A stretch of 64,000 nucleotides of DNA. Origin: Radiobacillus kanasensis. GTDB lineage: Bacteria > Bacillota > Bacilli > Bacillales > Amphibacillaceae. The stretch covers positions 124,001-188,000 of the forward strand of contig NZ_CP088020.1 of the NCBI RefSeq assembly GCF_021049245.1, read 5' to 3'. The first letter of the stretch is position 1. Each line of letters opens with the position of its first letter. The position numbers were made by a program, and so were the translations under genes. Below, piece after piece: positions 35,381 to 44,500 of the stretch. The notes under the pieces were generated by a model. It saw only the letters and a program-made list of their open reading frames with translations, had not been told where the DNA came from and made no database searches.

Positions 35381-35671
35381 ATGAAAAAAAGTGAGATCCT
35401 CTTAACTGTAATTGGTTCACTATTAACGTTACTTGGAATCATTTTTATTTTCTCAAGTGTCCATTTTGGTACCACACTAGCAGAAGTCTGGTTATCAGAA
35501 CTGGGTGGAGCGGACACTATGGAATATCAAATCAGAATGAAGAGTTATACAAATAATTTCTTAGTATCAGGCGGTATCCTTTTTGGTATTGGACTTTGTA
35601 CGATTGTGTTTTCCATTGCAAGATGGGCTATTTCCAATGACAAGTACATAACGAAACAAGAAGAATCCTAA
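35381..35671 (+). CDS. Small membrane protein (96 aa)
   Basis: Two membrane segments (about 7-28, LLTVIGSLLTLLGIIFIFSS, and about 62-84, GGILFGIGLCTIVFSIARWA) joined by an external loop, with a charged C-terminal tail. GGAAGGAGAG precedes the ATG. A terminator overlaps the stop codon. No family recognised. Confidence 0.7.
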   Translation: MKKSEILLTVIGSLLTLLGIIFIFSSVHFGTTLAEVWLSELGGADTMEYQIRMKSYTNNFLVSGGILFGIGLCTIVFSIARWAISNDKYITKQEES

Positions 35672-35697
35672 TTGGCTAAACGATTAGGGTTTTTTTG
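35666..35697 (+). terminator. Terminator after the 96-residue membrane protein
   Basis: CCTAAT/ATTAGG stem around GGCTAAACG, then eight T. Confidence 0.8.
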
Positions 35698-35771
35698 CGA
35701 AAAAATCCCTATCCATATATGTAATCAATAATAGATTTAAAGAGATACATAAAAACTTTTTTATCATGAAT

Positions 35772-35797
35772 TGTTACCAATTACACAGTTGACCGTT
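35772..35797 (+). promoter_or_regulatory. ECF-type promoter
   Basis: TGTTAC, 16 nt, CGTT, 21 nt before the SigM-like gene. It has ECF-like spacing and suggests autoregulation. Confidence 0.5.
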
Positions 35798-35818
35798 TAA
35801 TAAGTGAGGGGGGAGCAG

Positions 35819-36316
35819 ATGAAAGACATAGATGGAATATACCATGCTTATTTTCAAGATGTATATCGATTTCTGCTCTCTCTTTGTCGGGACCATCATA
35901 CAGCAGAAGACTTGGTCCAAGAAACGTTTTTTCGAGCGTATCTTTATATTGAACACTACGCAGGGGGAAAGGCGAAAACATGGCTTTTTACCGTGGCGTA
36001 CAGGGCGTTTATCGATCATTATCGAAAGCAGAAAAGAACAGTGATCAAAGATCGAAGTTTTTTTCATAAGCTTTTTGATAAGCGAAAATCAGTCGAGGAT
36101 TCCGTCGTAATCGGAGAAGAGATACAAGAGGTCATTCATTTGTTAGAGGACCTTCCAATAAAACACAAGCATGCGGTACTTCTTCACGATTTTCATGGAT
36201 TGTCGCAAAAAGAAGCGGCATTTGTTATGGACGTGCAGATAAGTCATTTTAAAGTTTTGTTATTTAGAGGGAGACAGGCCATAAGACATAGAAAGGCGGT
36301 AGAAGATTATGAGTGA
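35819..36316 (+). CDS. ECF RNA polymerase sigma factor (SigM-like)
   Basis: About 165 residues. Region 2 reads RDHHTAEDLVQETFFRAYLY and KAKTWLFTVAYRAFIDHYRK (about 22-76). Region 4 has LPIKHKHAVLLHDFHGLSQK followed by a short HTH (about 105-158). The ATG is placed 4 nt after GAGGGGGGAG. A GTG 15 nt upstream falls inside that ribosome site. It overlaps the anti-sigma gene by 8 nt. The pairing with a YhdL-like partner is what suggests SigM, which in B. subtilis responds to salt, acid and cell-wall inhibitors. Confidence 0.85.
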   Translation: MKDIDGIYHAYFQDVYRFLLSLCRDHHTAEDLVQETFFRAYLYIEHYAGGKAKTWLFTVAYRAFIDHYRKQKRTVIKDRSFFHKLFDKRKSVEDSVVIGEEIQEVIHLLEDLPIKHKHAVLLHDFHGLSQKEAAFVMDVQISHFKVLLFRGRQAIRHRKAVEDYE

Positions 36317-37451
36317 GGAATTTAAGCGGAAGCTAGAAGCTTATGAAAAAGGTCAGTTGACTCAGCAAGAGATAGAAGAATTTGAAAAAGAGCTAGATCG
36401 GTATGAGCAATACCAGGAATCTTTAATGGAAGAAAAGCAAGGGGATACTAATGAAGGGTTAGATGAGAGGAAGCAGAAGCGTGTCTTAAGACGAGGGAAG
36501 TGGAAAGCAAGAATTCAAACAGCTCTTACTGCACTATTAATGGTTATCGTTTTCTATATCGTATCATCGGTTCTTACTTCCATTTATTATGCATGGGGAA
36601 CTCCAGACCGCACAGATGTGTATCGAAATGTCATTGATCATACGCTGACTGTAACAAATCCGTATGGATATATGGGTGGAACCAGTGTCGATGTCCAGCC
36701 ATTTTTCAGAATGGAAGCAACAAGAGAATTAAACAAAAGCGTCGGTCATGATACGTTTCAAATAGGAGAAATGAAGGTGGATTTCCTTTTTTCCATGATG
36801 GGGGTTGTGGAAGAAGAATCGTACGGGAAGCAGTCCCAGAATATCCCGACCTTTTTATATCCCGGCTCTAATATAGGTGTGGATTCACAATGGGATCGAT
36901 TAGAGCGACTACCAGAGGGGACGGTTGTCTCAGCGTATCTCTCTTTTAATAAGCTTATTGGAACAAGAGAAGTATTTGACCAATTTGAAGATAATGACAT
37001 GGATGTTCTCTGGTTAGCTGTTGATACTGGAGTAGAATCACCGTCTGAAAGTGATGGAGTGATTAGCTTTCCTTTAGGGTTTCCGAGCTTTCCTATATGG
37101 CATGACGATGACATGATTCTCCATTCAAGAGAAGAAAAGAAAGGACATTTTGGAGGAGTTGTGAGTGAATCTTATTCGTCACCAGAGTCTTCCACAGATG
37201 ATGTGGAGGTCTACCATAAGCAATTTTTAAAAACCTTATCTTTTTTAGAAGACCATGAGAAGATAGTATCCAAGCTCTTGTTTGGAGAATTAGATTTATC
37301 CGATCGAATTGCTTATTTAGAAGAAAACGAAGTGAAGCATTATGGTGTGGTAATTACAGGGCCAACGAAGGAAGTGCTTAAATTACAAGAGGAGCCTTGG
37401 ATCGGAAATATAGAGGTGGATGAAGTTGGTTTTTGGAATTGGATAAGTTAG
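36309..37451 (+). CDS. Anti-sigma factor, YhdL-like
   Basis: A 380-residue single-pass membrane protein resembling YhdL, the SigM anti-sigma factor. The cytoplasmic N-terminus (about 1-65) is an acidic helix pair, MSEEFKRKLEAYEKGQLTQQ and IEEFEKELDRYEQYQESL. One membrane segment spans about 72-94 (ALTALLMVIVFYIVSSVLTS). The extracytoplasmic domain of about 285 residues has the family pattern (YRNVIDHTLTVTNPYGYMGG; VVSAYLSFNKLIGTREVFDQ). The overlap with the sigma gene shows coupling. No YhdK-like third gene follows. Confidence 0.85.
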   Translation: MSEEFKRKLEAYEKGQLTQQEIEEFEKELDRYEQYQESLMEEKQGDTNEGLDERKQKRVLRRGKWKARIQTALTALLMVIVFYIVSSVLTSIYYAWGTPDRTDVYRNVIDHTLTVTNPYGYMGGTSVDVQPFFRMEATRELNKSVGHDTFQIGEMKVDFLFSMMGVVEEESYGKQSQNIPTFLYPGSNIGVDSQWDRLERLPEGTVVSAYLSFNKLIGTREVFDQFEDNDMDVLWLAVDTGVESPSESDGVISFPLGFPSFPIWHDDDMILHSREEKKGHFGGVVSESYSSPESSTDDVEVYHKQFLKTLSFLEDHEKIVSKLLFGELDLSDRIAYLEENEVKHYGVVITGPTKEVLKLQEEPWIGNIEVDEVGFWNWIS

Positions 37452-37460
37452 AGGTAAACG

Positions 37461-37484
37461 AAAGAGCTGTTTTCAGCTCTTTTT
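37461..37484 (+). terminator. Terminator after the SigM/YhdL-like pair
   Basis: AAAGAGCTG/CAGCTCTTT stem with a TTTT loop, then TT. Confidence 0.8.
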
Positions 37485-37626
37485 AAATGTTAAGAAAATT
37501 AAATAGAGTTAGTCTTTTTATAATTCTATTGACCCACTAGCTAATATACTTTAGTCTACTAATTATAGTAAAAAAGTATTATGGTTTTATCCATCAACGG
37601 TACTTAATAACTACATAAATAGAAGA

Positions 37627-37707
37627 TAAAGGCAAAATATTCGAAAGGGTATGACGCAAAGCTTAGGGTCTAAGGTAATTTTTACTACGATCGCCTGGTT
37701 ACCAAAA
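37627..37707 (+). ncRNA. Cyclic di-GMP-I (GEMM-I) riboswitch
   Basis: It contains the conserved core in order: AAAGGCAAA, the GAAA tetraloop in TTCGAAAGGG, TGACGCAAAGC, GGGTCTAAGG, then GATCGCCTGGTTACC. This matches the GEMM-I consensus (GGCAAA, CGAAAG, GACGCAAAGC, CCUAA, receptor stem closing with GGUUACC). A terminator follows 14 nt later and the chemotaxis gene about 100 nt downstream, so the bacterial messenger c-di-GMP should control its expression. The direction of control needs folding to decide. Confidence 0.92.
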
Positions 37708-37720
37708 CAATGTTTCTTTG

Positions 37721-37749
37721 GCTATTCTTATTTTAAGAATAGCTTTTTT
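37721..37749 (+). terminator. Riboswitch-controlled terminator before the chemotaxis gene
   Basis: GCTATTCTTA/TAAGAATAGC with a 3-nt loop, then TTTTTT. It is the expression platform of the c-di-GMP riboswitch. Confidence 0.85.
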
Positions 37750-37808
37750 ATTTATGTAGACTGTTAGATTGATATTTTTTTACTAAATCATGTACAGGAG
37801 AGAAAAAA

Positions 37809-39512
37809 ATGATAAAAAAGTTAAGGTTTAAAAATCTTACAATTGGTTGGAAGTATGGACTTATTCTAATTCTTATATTTTTATTATTCGGGATTGCGAC
37901 TACAGTTGTAACTAACCAGGTAAATAATATCGGAGACAATGTCGATGCATTAGAAAGAAGAGGAGATAGAGCCATTAAAATTACGGAAATGGGCTCCTTA
38001 ACTCGATCCAAAAGTATTCGGGTAAACAGTTACGTTATGGAACAAAATCAATCGTATGTGGATGAATATAAAGCTCGGCAAGAAGAATTTAATACCTTAG
38101 AAGCGGATGTTAGAAGTAAGATGGATTCAGAACGTGAGCTAGAATTGTTTAATCAAATCGTGGCATTAGACAAAGAACTAAATGACTTATTTTTAGAGGA
38201 AATCATTCCTGCTGCAGAAGCTGGTGAGAATACAGATAGTTTAAATGATAGAGCTGGGGAACTTAGATCAGAGACAGTCGATCTTTTACAGGAACTTCGT
38301 AATATCGTTAACGAACAACGTTCGCAGGCTATTGATACTACTAAGGAAAGTCAAGAATTAGCATTAATTATTCTTATCATTTCCATGGCTGCCTCCATCA
38401 TAATTGGAGGAATACTAGTAATACTTGTTAGTCGTGTTATATCACGTAACCTAAACAGGGTTGTAGAAGTTAGTAATCAGATAGCGGATGGCAATCTTTC
38501 TGTAGAGAATGTAAATTACGATGGAAAAGATGAAATTGGAAGTTTGACTAGCGCAATTAATAAGATGAGCGATAATTTAAGAACCATTATTCGATCTGTT
38601 TCTGATGTTTCGGAGACAGTCAGCAGTCAAAGTGAAGAATTAACACAGTCTGCTGGTGAAGTGAAAGCTGGTACTCAGCAGATTGCCGCAACCATGCAGG
38701 AATTGGCTACTGGTGCAGAGACACAAGCGAATAATGCAAGTGACCTTACCTTAACGATGAAATCCTTTGTAGCAAAAGTTTCGGATGCAAACCGTAACGG
38801 TGGAGAAATCTTTGAATCTTCTAATATGATACTTGGCATGACGGAAGATGGCAGCAAGCTTATGATGAATTCCATTCAACAAATGGCTAAAATAGACCAA
38901 ATTGTTAAAGGTTCTGTAGAAAAGGTGAAGGGACTAGATTCCCAATCTCAAGAAATTTCAAAATTAGTATCTGTAATCAAAGATGTTGCTGAACAAACTA
39001 ATTTACTAGCTTTAAATGCTGCTATTGAAGCGGCTAGAGCAGGAGAACACGGAAAAGGGTTTGCGGTAGTCGCTGATGAGGTTCGAAAACTTGCCGAACA
39101 GGTAGCGGATTCGGTGAAAGATATAACCGAAATCGTTGGAAGTATTCAAAATGAGTCCTCTACTGTTGTGGTGGCGCTTGAGGATGGATATAAAGAAGTA
39201 GAAGAAGGAACGAATCAAATTAAAACAACAGGAGATACGTTCAATAGTATAAATTCGTCTGTTGAAGGAATGGTCTCAAGTATTAAATCCGTCACAACTA
39301 GCCTATCTGAAATCTCTACTAGTAGTCAGGAGATGAATACATCCATTGAGGAAGTAGCATCTATTTCTGAAGAGTCAGCTGCAGGGGTTGAACAAACATC
39401 AGCTTCGGCTCAACAAGCTAGTAGCTCTATGGAAGAAATTTCAGCTAGTTCTGATGAATTATCAAAACTGGCAGATAAGCTAAACGGGCTAGTACGTCAA
39501 TTTACTTTATAG
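37809..39512 (+). CDS. Methyl-accepting chemotaxis protein
   Basis: A transmembrane chemoreceptor of 567 residues. TM1 spans about 17-37 ([20 protein letters not shown]), the extracellular four-helix-bundle ligand domain about 38-178, TM2 about 181-205, and the HAMP domain about 206-262. The cytoplasmic signalling coiled coil follows, with the invariant hairpin [20 protein letters not shown] and [18 protein letters not shown] (about 395-437) that binds CheA/CheW. Ser/Ala/Glu-rich methylation helices flank it ([20 protein letters not shown]). It is preceded by a c-di-GMP-I riboswitch with terminator, so receptor synthesis follows the motile/sessile switch. Confidence 0.95.
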   Translation: MIKKLRFKNLTIGWKYGLILILIFLLFGIATTVVTNQVNNIGDNVDALERRGDRAIKITEMGSLTRSKSIRVNSYVMEQNQSYVDEYKARQEEFNTLEADVRSKMDSERELELFNQIVALDKELNDLFLEEIIPAAEAGENTDSLNDRAGELRSETVDLLQELRNIVNEQRSQAIDTTKESQELALIILIISMAASIIIGGILVILVSRVISRNLNRVVEVSNQIADGNLSVENVNYDGKDEIGSLTSAINKMSDNLRTIIRSVSDVSETVSSQSEELTQSAGEVKAGTQQIAATMQELATGAETQANNASDLTLTMKSFVAKVSDANRNGGEIFESSNMILGMTEDGSKLMMNSIQQMAKIDQIVKGSVEKVKGLDSQSQEISKLVSVIKDVAEQTNLLALNAAIEAARAGEHGKGFAVVADEVRKLAEQVADSVKDITEIVGSIQNESSTVVVALEDGYKEVEEGTNQIKTTGDTFNSINSSVEGMVSSIKSVTTSLSEISTSSQEMNTSIEEVASISEESAAGVEQTSASAQQASSSMEEISASSDELSKLADKLNGLVRQFTL

Positions 39513-39604
39513 AAAATTCGCTAAGATAGTTAGTTGCAATGGCTCTAACTGTCTTAGCTTTACATAAAAAAGGGAAGAATGAATTATTGGAAAGGTGAAG
39601 TTAG

Positions 39605-40240
39605 ATGAAAATTGCTATGGTCAAAGAACCTTCTTTGATTAGAGATGGAATTATTTCTTTTTTGGAACAACAATACCCAGGGACAAATGTGCTTGTTTTA
39701 AATTCCCGAAATTATACAAGTTTATTGCAGGAAAGCTTGGGTGTAATGGATTTAATATTCGTAGATTTAATAGCGGACATCGATATGACAGAAATAGTTC
39801 GCACCATGATAGATTCCAATCAAAAGGTAGTTTTATGTACTTCTCAAACAGAGAATGAAGGATTGCTACCTCTTTTCAAGATGAATTTAAATGGATATTT
39901 ATTTGATGGAATGACTTCTGATGAGTTAAAAAATGCAATTACAGTAGTAAATAACGGTGGTAGGTACATCCATCCATCATTATCCCAGTTTTTGTTGAAA
40001 GACTATATTGAAATACAAAGTATTAGAAGCAATAAGCCAATCGGGTTGTTTTCCAAACGGGAATGGGAGGTAATGGAGCAGTTGGCGAAGGGGTCTAAGA
40101 ATGACGAAATTGCTGCGAATCTTTATATATCCGAAAAAACGGTAAAGAACCATGTAAGTAAAATATTGAAAAAGTTAGAAGTTACAGATCGTACAAATGC
40201 GGTACTAACTGCGATTCGAAATAAATGGTTTGTTGTTTAA
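39605..40240 (+). CDS. LuxR-type regulator with degenerate receiver domain
   Basis: A 211-residue NarL/DegU-like protein. The C-terminal LuxR HTH (about 145-205) is canonical: LFSKREWEVMEQLAKGSKND, then ISEKTVKNHVSKILKKLEVT. The N-terminal receiver fold (1-115) keeps a possible phospho-acceptor Asp54 (IFVDLI) but has KE where the acidic pair should be (AMVKEPS) and lacks the conserved Lys (GYLFDGM in place of GYLLK). It may therefore act without classical phosphorylation. No histidine kinase is adjacent. B. subtilis wapA is regulated by the related DegU, and this gene lies about 1.3 kb upstream of an Rhs/WapA-like gene, so a link is plausible but inferred. Confidence 0.85.
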   Translation: MKIAMVKEPSLIRDGIISFLEQQYPGTNVLVLNSRNYTSLLQESLGVMDLIFVDLIADIDMTEIVRTMIDSNQKVVLCTSQTENEGLLPLFKMNLNGYLFDGMTSDELKNAITVVNNGGRYIHPSLSQFLLKDYIEIQSIRSNKPIGLFSKREWEVMEQLAKGSKNDEIAANLYISEKTVKNHVSKILKKLEVTDRTNAVLTAIRNKWFVV

Positions 40241-40479
40241 AAATGGGAAGGCACGTCATGAACATATAATAATGGGCTAGTATTATGAAGGATCATTTTA
40301 ACCTTTATGGCCAGAATTGATAGAAGTAATTGTTTAAAAGAACGTGGTATTCATTTTGGATAGCGCGTTTTTTGCTTGTTTGACTGTAATTATTGCCACG
40401 GGCAGGTAAATATTTTGAAGGAAAACGATGGATAGAAGCGAATATACTTTAGTAAGAAAACGAGGAAAGGAGAAAATTT

Positions 40480-40968
40480 ATGAAATACGAGATTATGGTG
40501 AAGCCGGGTTATCGAGCATTGGGATTAAAATGGGATGGAGCTTATTCAGAAATCCCATCTTTAAAAGAAACGATTAGCAAGGTGTTTTCTAGGAGGAAGG
40601 AACTTGAACATGCTGTTGAACCAGATGTTCAATTAGGCTTATCCTATCACCTGCGACCGGATGGATTCGTTCACTATTCTGTTTATGAAGTGTCGGAAGA
40701 GCAGTCTATCCCAGAAGGTATGGTAGAGATAAGGGTTCCTGAGATGACCTATCTTATCACTCATCATGAGAAAGGGCAGGATATTGGTCAGACGTATATG
40801 GGAATTGCAGAGTGGTTGAAGGAAAGTGACTATAAACCTTTTCAAGAATCGGACAAGGAGTATTTCGATAGCCTACCAATTAAACACGAACGCTATCCAG
40901 ATGATCGGGATTTGACTGATCCCCATTTTGATATCCTGATCCCAGTTGTGGAGAGAACAGAGGCGTAA
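40480..40968 (+). CDS. GyrI-like / AraC effector-binding domain protein
   Basis: A 162-residue stand-alone small-molecule-binding domain of the GyrI/SbmC fold. Family features: an N-terminal strand with PGYRALGLKWDGAYSEIPSL, a central HYSVYEVSEEQSIPEGMVEI, the motif VPEMTYLITHHEKG, and a final strand FDILIPVVER. There is no DNA-binding part. AAAGGAG precedes the ATG. It is a single gene with its own terminator. The ligand is unknown. Confidence 0.82.
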   Translation: MKYEIMVKPGYRALGLKWDGAYSEIPSLKETISKVFSRRKELEHAVEPDVQLGLSYHLRPDGFVHYSVYEVSEEQSIPEGMVEIRVPEMTYLITHHEKGQDIGQTYMGIAEWLKESDYKPFQESDKEYFDSLPIKHERYPDDRDLTDPHFDILIPVVERTEA

Positions 40969-40974
40969 CTTAGA

Positions 40975-41011
40975 AGAGACAATCGGTATAAGAACCGGTT
41001 GTCTCTTTTTC
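40975..41011 (+). terminator. Terminator after the GyrI-like gene
   Basis: AGAGACAATCGGT/ACCGGTTGTCTCT stem with a short loop, then TTTTTC. Confidence 0.85.
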
Positions 41012-41184
41012 TGGTTAGGTCATTTTGCCTATTTACAGCATCCAATCAAACGTTAGTAAAGAAAAAGTGTCAAATTCTAAGTAGTAGTGTAAAACTTCAG
41101 TGGGAATGCAAGAGAAATCAGTCTTCAAAACAATGTATAAATCGACCAAAAATGACAAATTATATACTAATTCCCCAAAAAAGG

Positions 41185-41210
41185 TAGACAGTTTCCACTA
41201 ATTTCCGATA
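41185..41210 (+). promoter_or_regulatory. Possible SigD-type promoter of the Rhs leader
   Basis: TAGA, 16 nt, CCGATAAA, resembling the motility sigma consensus TAAA-N15-GCCGATAT, about 70 nt before the riboswitch. Weak match. Confidence 0.3.
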
Positions 41211-41278
41211 AAATAGGACATGCAATATAAGACTATGTACTCATATTGTCAGTATATATATAAGAAAATAGTTTGACA

Positions 41279-41362
41279 AGGGCAAAATCGTCGAAAGGCG
41301 GTGACGCAAAGCTCCGGGTCTAAAACCAACCAATTTTGGTTATGACGGCCGAGTTGCCATTT
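41279..41362 (+). ncRNA. Cyclic di-GMP-I (GEMM-I) riboswitch upstream of the Rhs gene
   Basis: The second c-di-GMP-I aptamer: AGGGCAAA, GTCGAAAGGCGG, TGACGCAAAGC, CCGGGTCTAAAACC, a hairpin ACCAA/TTGGT, and the closing TATGACGGCCGAGTTGCC. It shares the blocks GGCAAAAT, CGAAAGG, TGACGCAAAGCT and GGGTCTAA with the copy at 37627. A terminator follows within 20 nt and the giant Rhs/WapA-like gene starts about 150 nt downstream. It should make toxin expression depend on c-di-GMP. Confidence 0.92.
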
Positions 41363-41377
41363 TAGGAACTTAGGGTG

Positions 41378-41409
41378 AGGCTTTGCGTATTTTCCGCGAA
41401 GTCTTTTTT
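41378..41409 (+). terminator. Riboswitch-controlled terminator before the Rhs gene
   Basis: AGGCTTTGCG/CGCGAAGTCT (ten pairs, two G-U) with a 7-nt loop, then TTTTTT. The arm GGCTTTGCG resembles the complement of the aptamer segment GACGCAAAGC, so mutually exclusive pairing is possible. Confidence 0.82.
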
Positions 41410-41514
41410 GTTAGTCCATTAGGTGATTTGGATAACAGGACAAGCTTAGCGAAATCAGCTTTCTAATTTGTCTTTGTACATATTGCAGACATTTTCATGG
41501 AAATGGGGGAGGAA

Positions 41515-44500
41515 ATGAAAAGGTTAGGGAAGAAATTATTTCATGTATTTTTAATTTTAATGGTTTTGGTTAGCTCCATTTGGACGCCAATTGGTAACCC
41601 AATTCTGGCTGCAGCTCCACAAGGGAATATGGTGGATCCGCAATCCCTGTTGGATTTATTACCTCAGGAACAGATGGCAACACCAGAGGTGCCTAATCCG
41701 GTACAAGATATCACACCATCATTACCACAACCACTGGAGCAACAACCGTTGCCCCAAGCGCCAATTAGCAATTCTGGTCCTACACAACCAACATCTAAAG
41801 GATTAGATAGACCCGATTATGTAAATGTGGCAACAGGTAAATTGTCGCTAGAGAATACAGATTTAAACATTCCGGGAATTGGGTTTGGTTTTGAATTAAA
41901 AAGGAGCTATTCAAGTGATAACGATGAAATAGGCGCCTTTGGGCTTGGATGGACTTATAATTTTAATTCTCAGTTAAGAATTTTTGAAGATTATAATATG
42001 ACGGAATATAGAAGTGATGGAAACGTATTAAACTATGAATTCGTCAAAAATGATCCAGATGCCTACGTAACTAGTTATGATGACGATACATTAGTAAACT
42101 ACGAGTTGCATAAGGGAAGCTTTAAAACAGCTAAGAATGGGGATAGTTTAGAACGTGTTAGTCAGGAAGAATATCAAGTAAAAGGACTCCACGGTACAAC
42201 GATTACATACAAAGGATATTTTGCGCCGTGGCGTGAACAGCAGGATGCACGTGCTGGTAAGATGGTGAAACGTACCGATCGGTATGGGAACACGATGAAT
42301 TACACGTACGATGCAGAAGGTAAACTTGATAAAGTCATTGATACGAATGGGAAGACGATAGACTTCACTTGGGAAGGAAAAGTCATCGACAAGGTAACAG
42401 ATCCAACGGGGAAGAGTATCCAGTATGGATATGATAGTCAAAGTCGATTAACGTCTATTACATTCCGCGATGGGCGTACAATCCAATATCAATATAGCGG
42501 GAACAAGATGACTGCCATTATAAATAATAATGATGAAAAAACCGTCTACGGTTATATCGGAAATCAGGTGAATAAAGTTCTGAATCCGGATGGTACAACC
42601 GCATTCACGTTATCTTATAAAAAGGATGGCTCAGGCAATGTCACGAAGTCAACCTTGACGAATGCTTCCGATGACTCATGGGAGTTTATTGTTAACGATG
42701 AAAAAATAGCGAAGGAGACAAGTCCTGCGGGGGAAGTGACGACCTTTTCCTATAATAGTGATGACCTGTTAGTGGAACAACACACGCCAACCGGTACGAT
42801 GTCTTTCTCATATGATGCAGAAGAAAAGAAAACGTCACAGACCTTATTAGATGGTACGAAAACGACCTATTCATACCACAGTAAATGGGATATTCCGACT
42901 GAAATAACCGATAATCGAGGTCAAGTATCGACCTTTACGATTAACAATGAGAACGGTAATGTTCTCAGTAAAACGGTAAATGGGGTCGTTTCCGAATACG
43001 GGTATGATAGTAAGGGACGACTTACAACTGTAAAAGATGAAAACGGAAAAACCATGACTTTCCAATATGAAAATGGAAAGCTATCAAAAGTTATAAATGG
43101 AGAAGGAGAGATTACGGGTTACCAATATGATAATCTAGGTCAGCTCCGCATTCAGACGCTTCCTTCCGGTAAAACGTTGACATTTACTTATGATGGAGAA
43201 GGGAGATTGTTAACCAAGAAAGATGGGACATCTCTTTATCAGTACATCTATGATGAAGCTGGCCGATTGGAAACGGTTATTGATCCATTGGCACATAAAC
43301 AAAAGTACTCCTATGATGATAATGGAAGGATAGACATTTACACCGATACATTAGGTAGACTTTTCAGCTATAGTTATTATCCGGACGGCAGGATCAAAAC
43401 GATAAAAGATCCTAAGGAAACGAAAACCTTTACCTATGATGCAATTGGGAGAATCAAAACAGAAAAATCAAAGGTTGGGACAACGACATATACGTATAAT
43501 AAATACGGAGTGGAGACGGTAGAGAATCCATATGGGACGTTCACGTATGCATACGATAACCAAGGGAGAATTTTCACGATTACCGATCACCTTGATAGAG
43601 TTACCACGTACCTTTATGACGGAGATGATCGTCTTACTTCCGTTGAGGATCCAATTGGACGCATGTATAAATACAGCTATTATCCAGATGGAAAACTTAA
43701 ATCTGAAACAACAGCTACCGGACAAACATCTACTTTATCTTATAACAATCTTGGGTTGCTAGAGACAAAAACCTATGAAGATGGAACGAAAGAAAAGTTT
43801 GTGTATGATGATGCGAAGCGGATTATGCAAAAGACAGATCGTGATGGAGCTAAAACAACGTATCACTATGAGGATGGGTTGCTGGCTAGTATGACCAATG
43901 CTCTTCATCAAACGACGAGGTTTACGTATGATCAGAATGACAATCTACACAAGCAAACAAGTCCAGATGGTTATACGACCACTTATACGTACAATGGGAA
44001 TGGGTGGTTAACCTCTATTACCAATCCGGAGGAAGAAAAAACAACCTATGAATACGATAAGGCTGGGCGAGTTACGTATATAACCGATCCGGAAAATGGG
44101 AAAAGAGCTTATACCTATGATTCGTTAAATAGACCGTTGACCTATACGGATCCAATGGGTGATGTGTATGAATGGGTATATAAGGAAGATAAAAATCAAC
44201 AAGTATTTATTCATCCAGATGAGTCACAGCAAGTCTATCAATATAATAATCTTCAACAACTAACGGCTTGGACGAATCCACTAGGGGAAACAACCAAGTA
44301 TGAATATGATGAAGTGGGCAGACAAACAAAAATAATAGAACCACTTAATCGAGTGACAACCTTTGAATACAACGCAATGGATCAAGTGACAAAGCAAATT
44401 CGTCCCGACGGGAAGTCACTCGTGTTCAAGTATGACAGCTTTGGTCGGTTAGAAAAGGAAACAAATCCATTAGGACAAGTAACCGAATATGCGTATGAGG

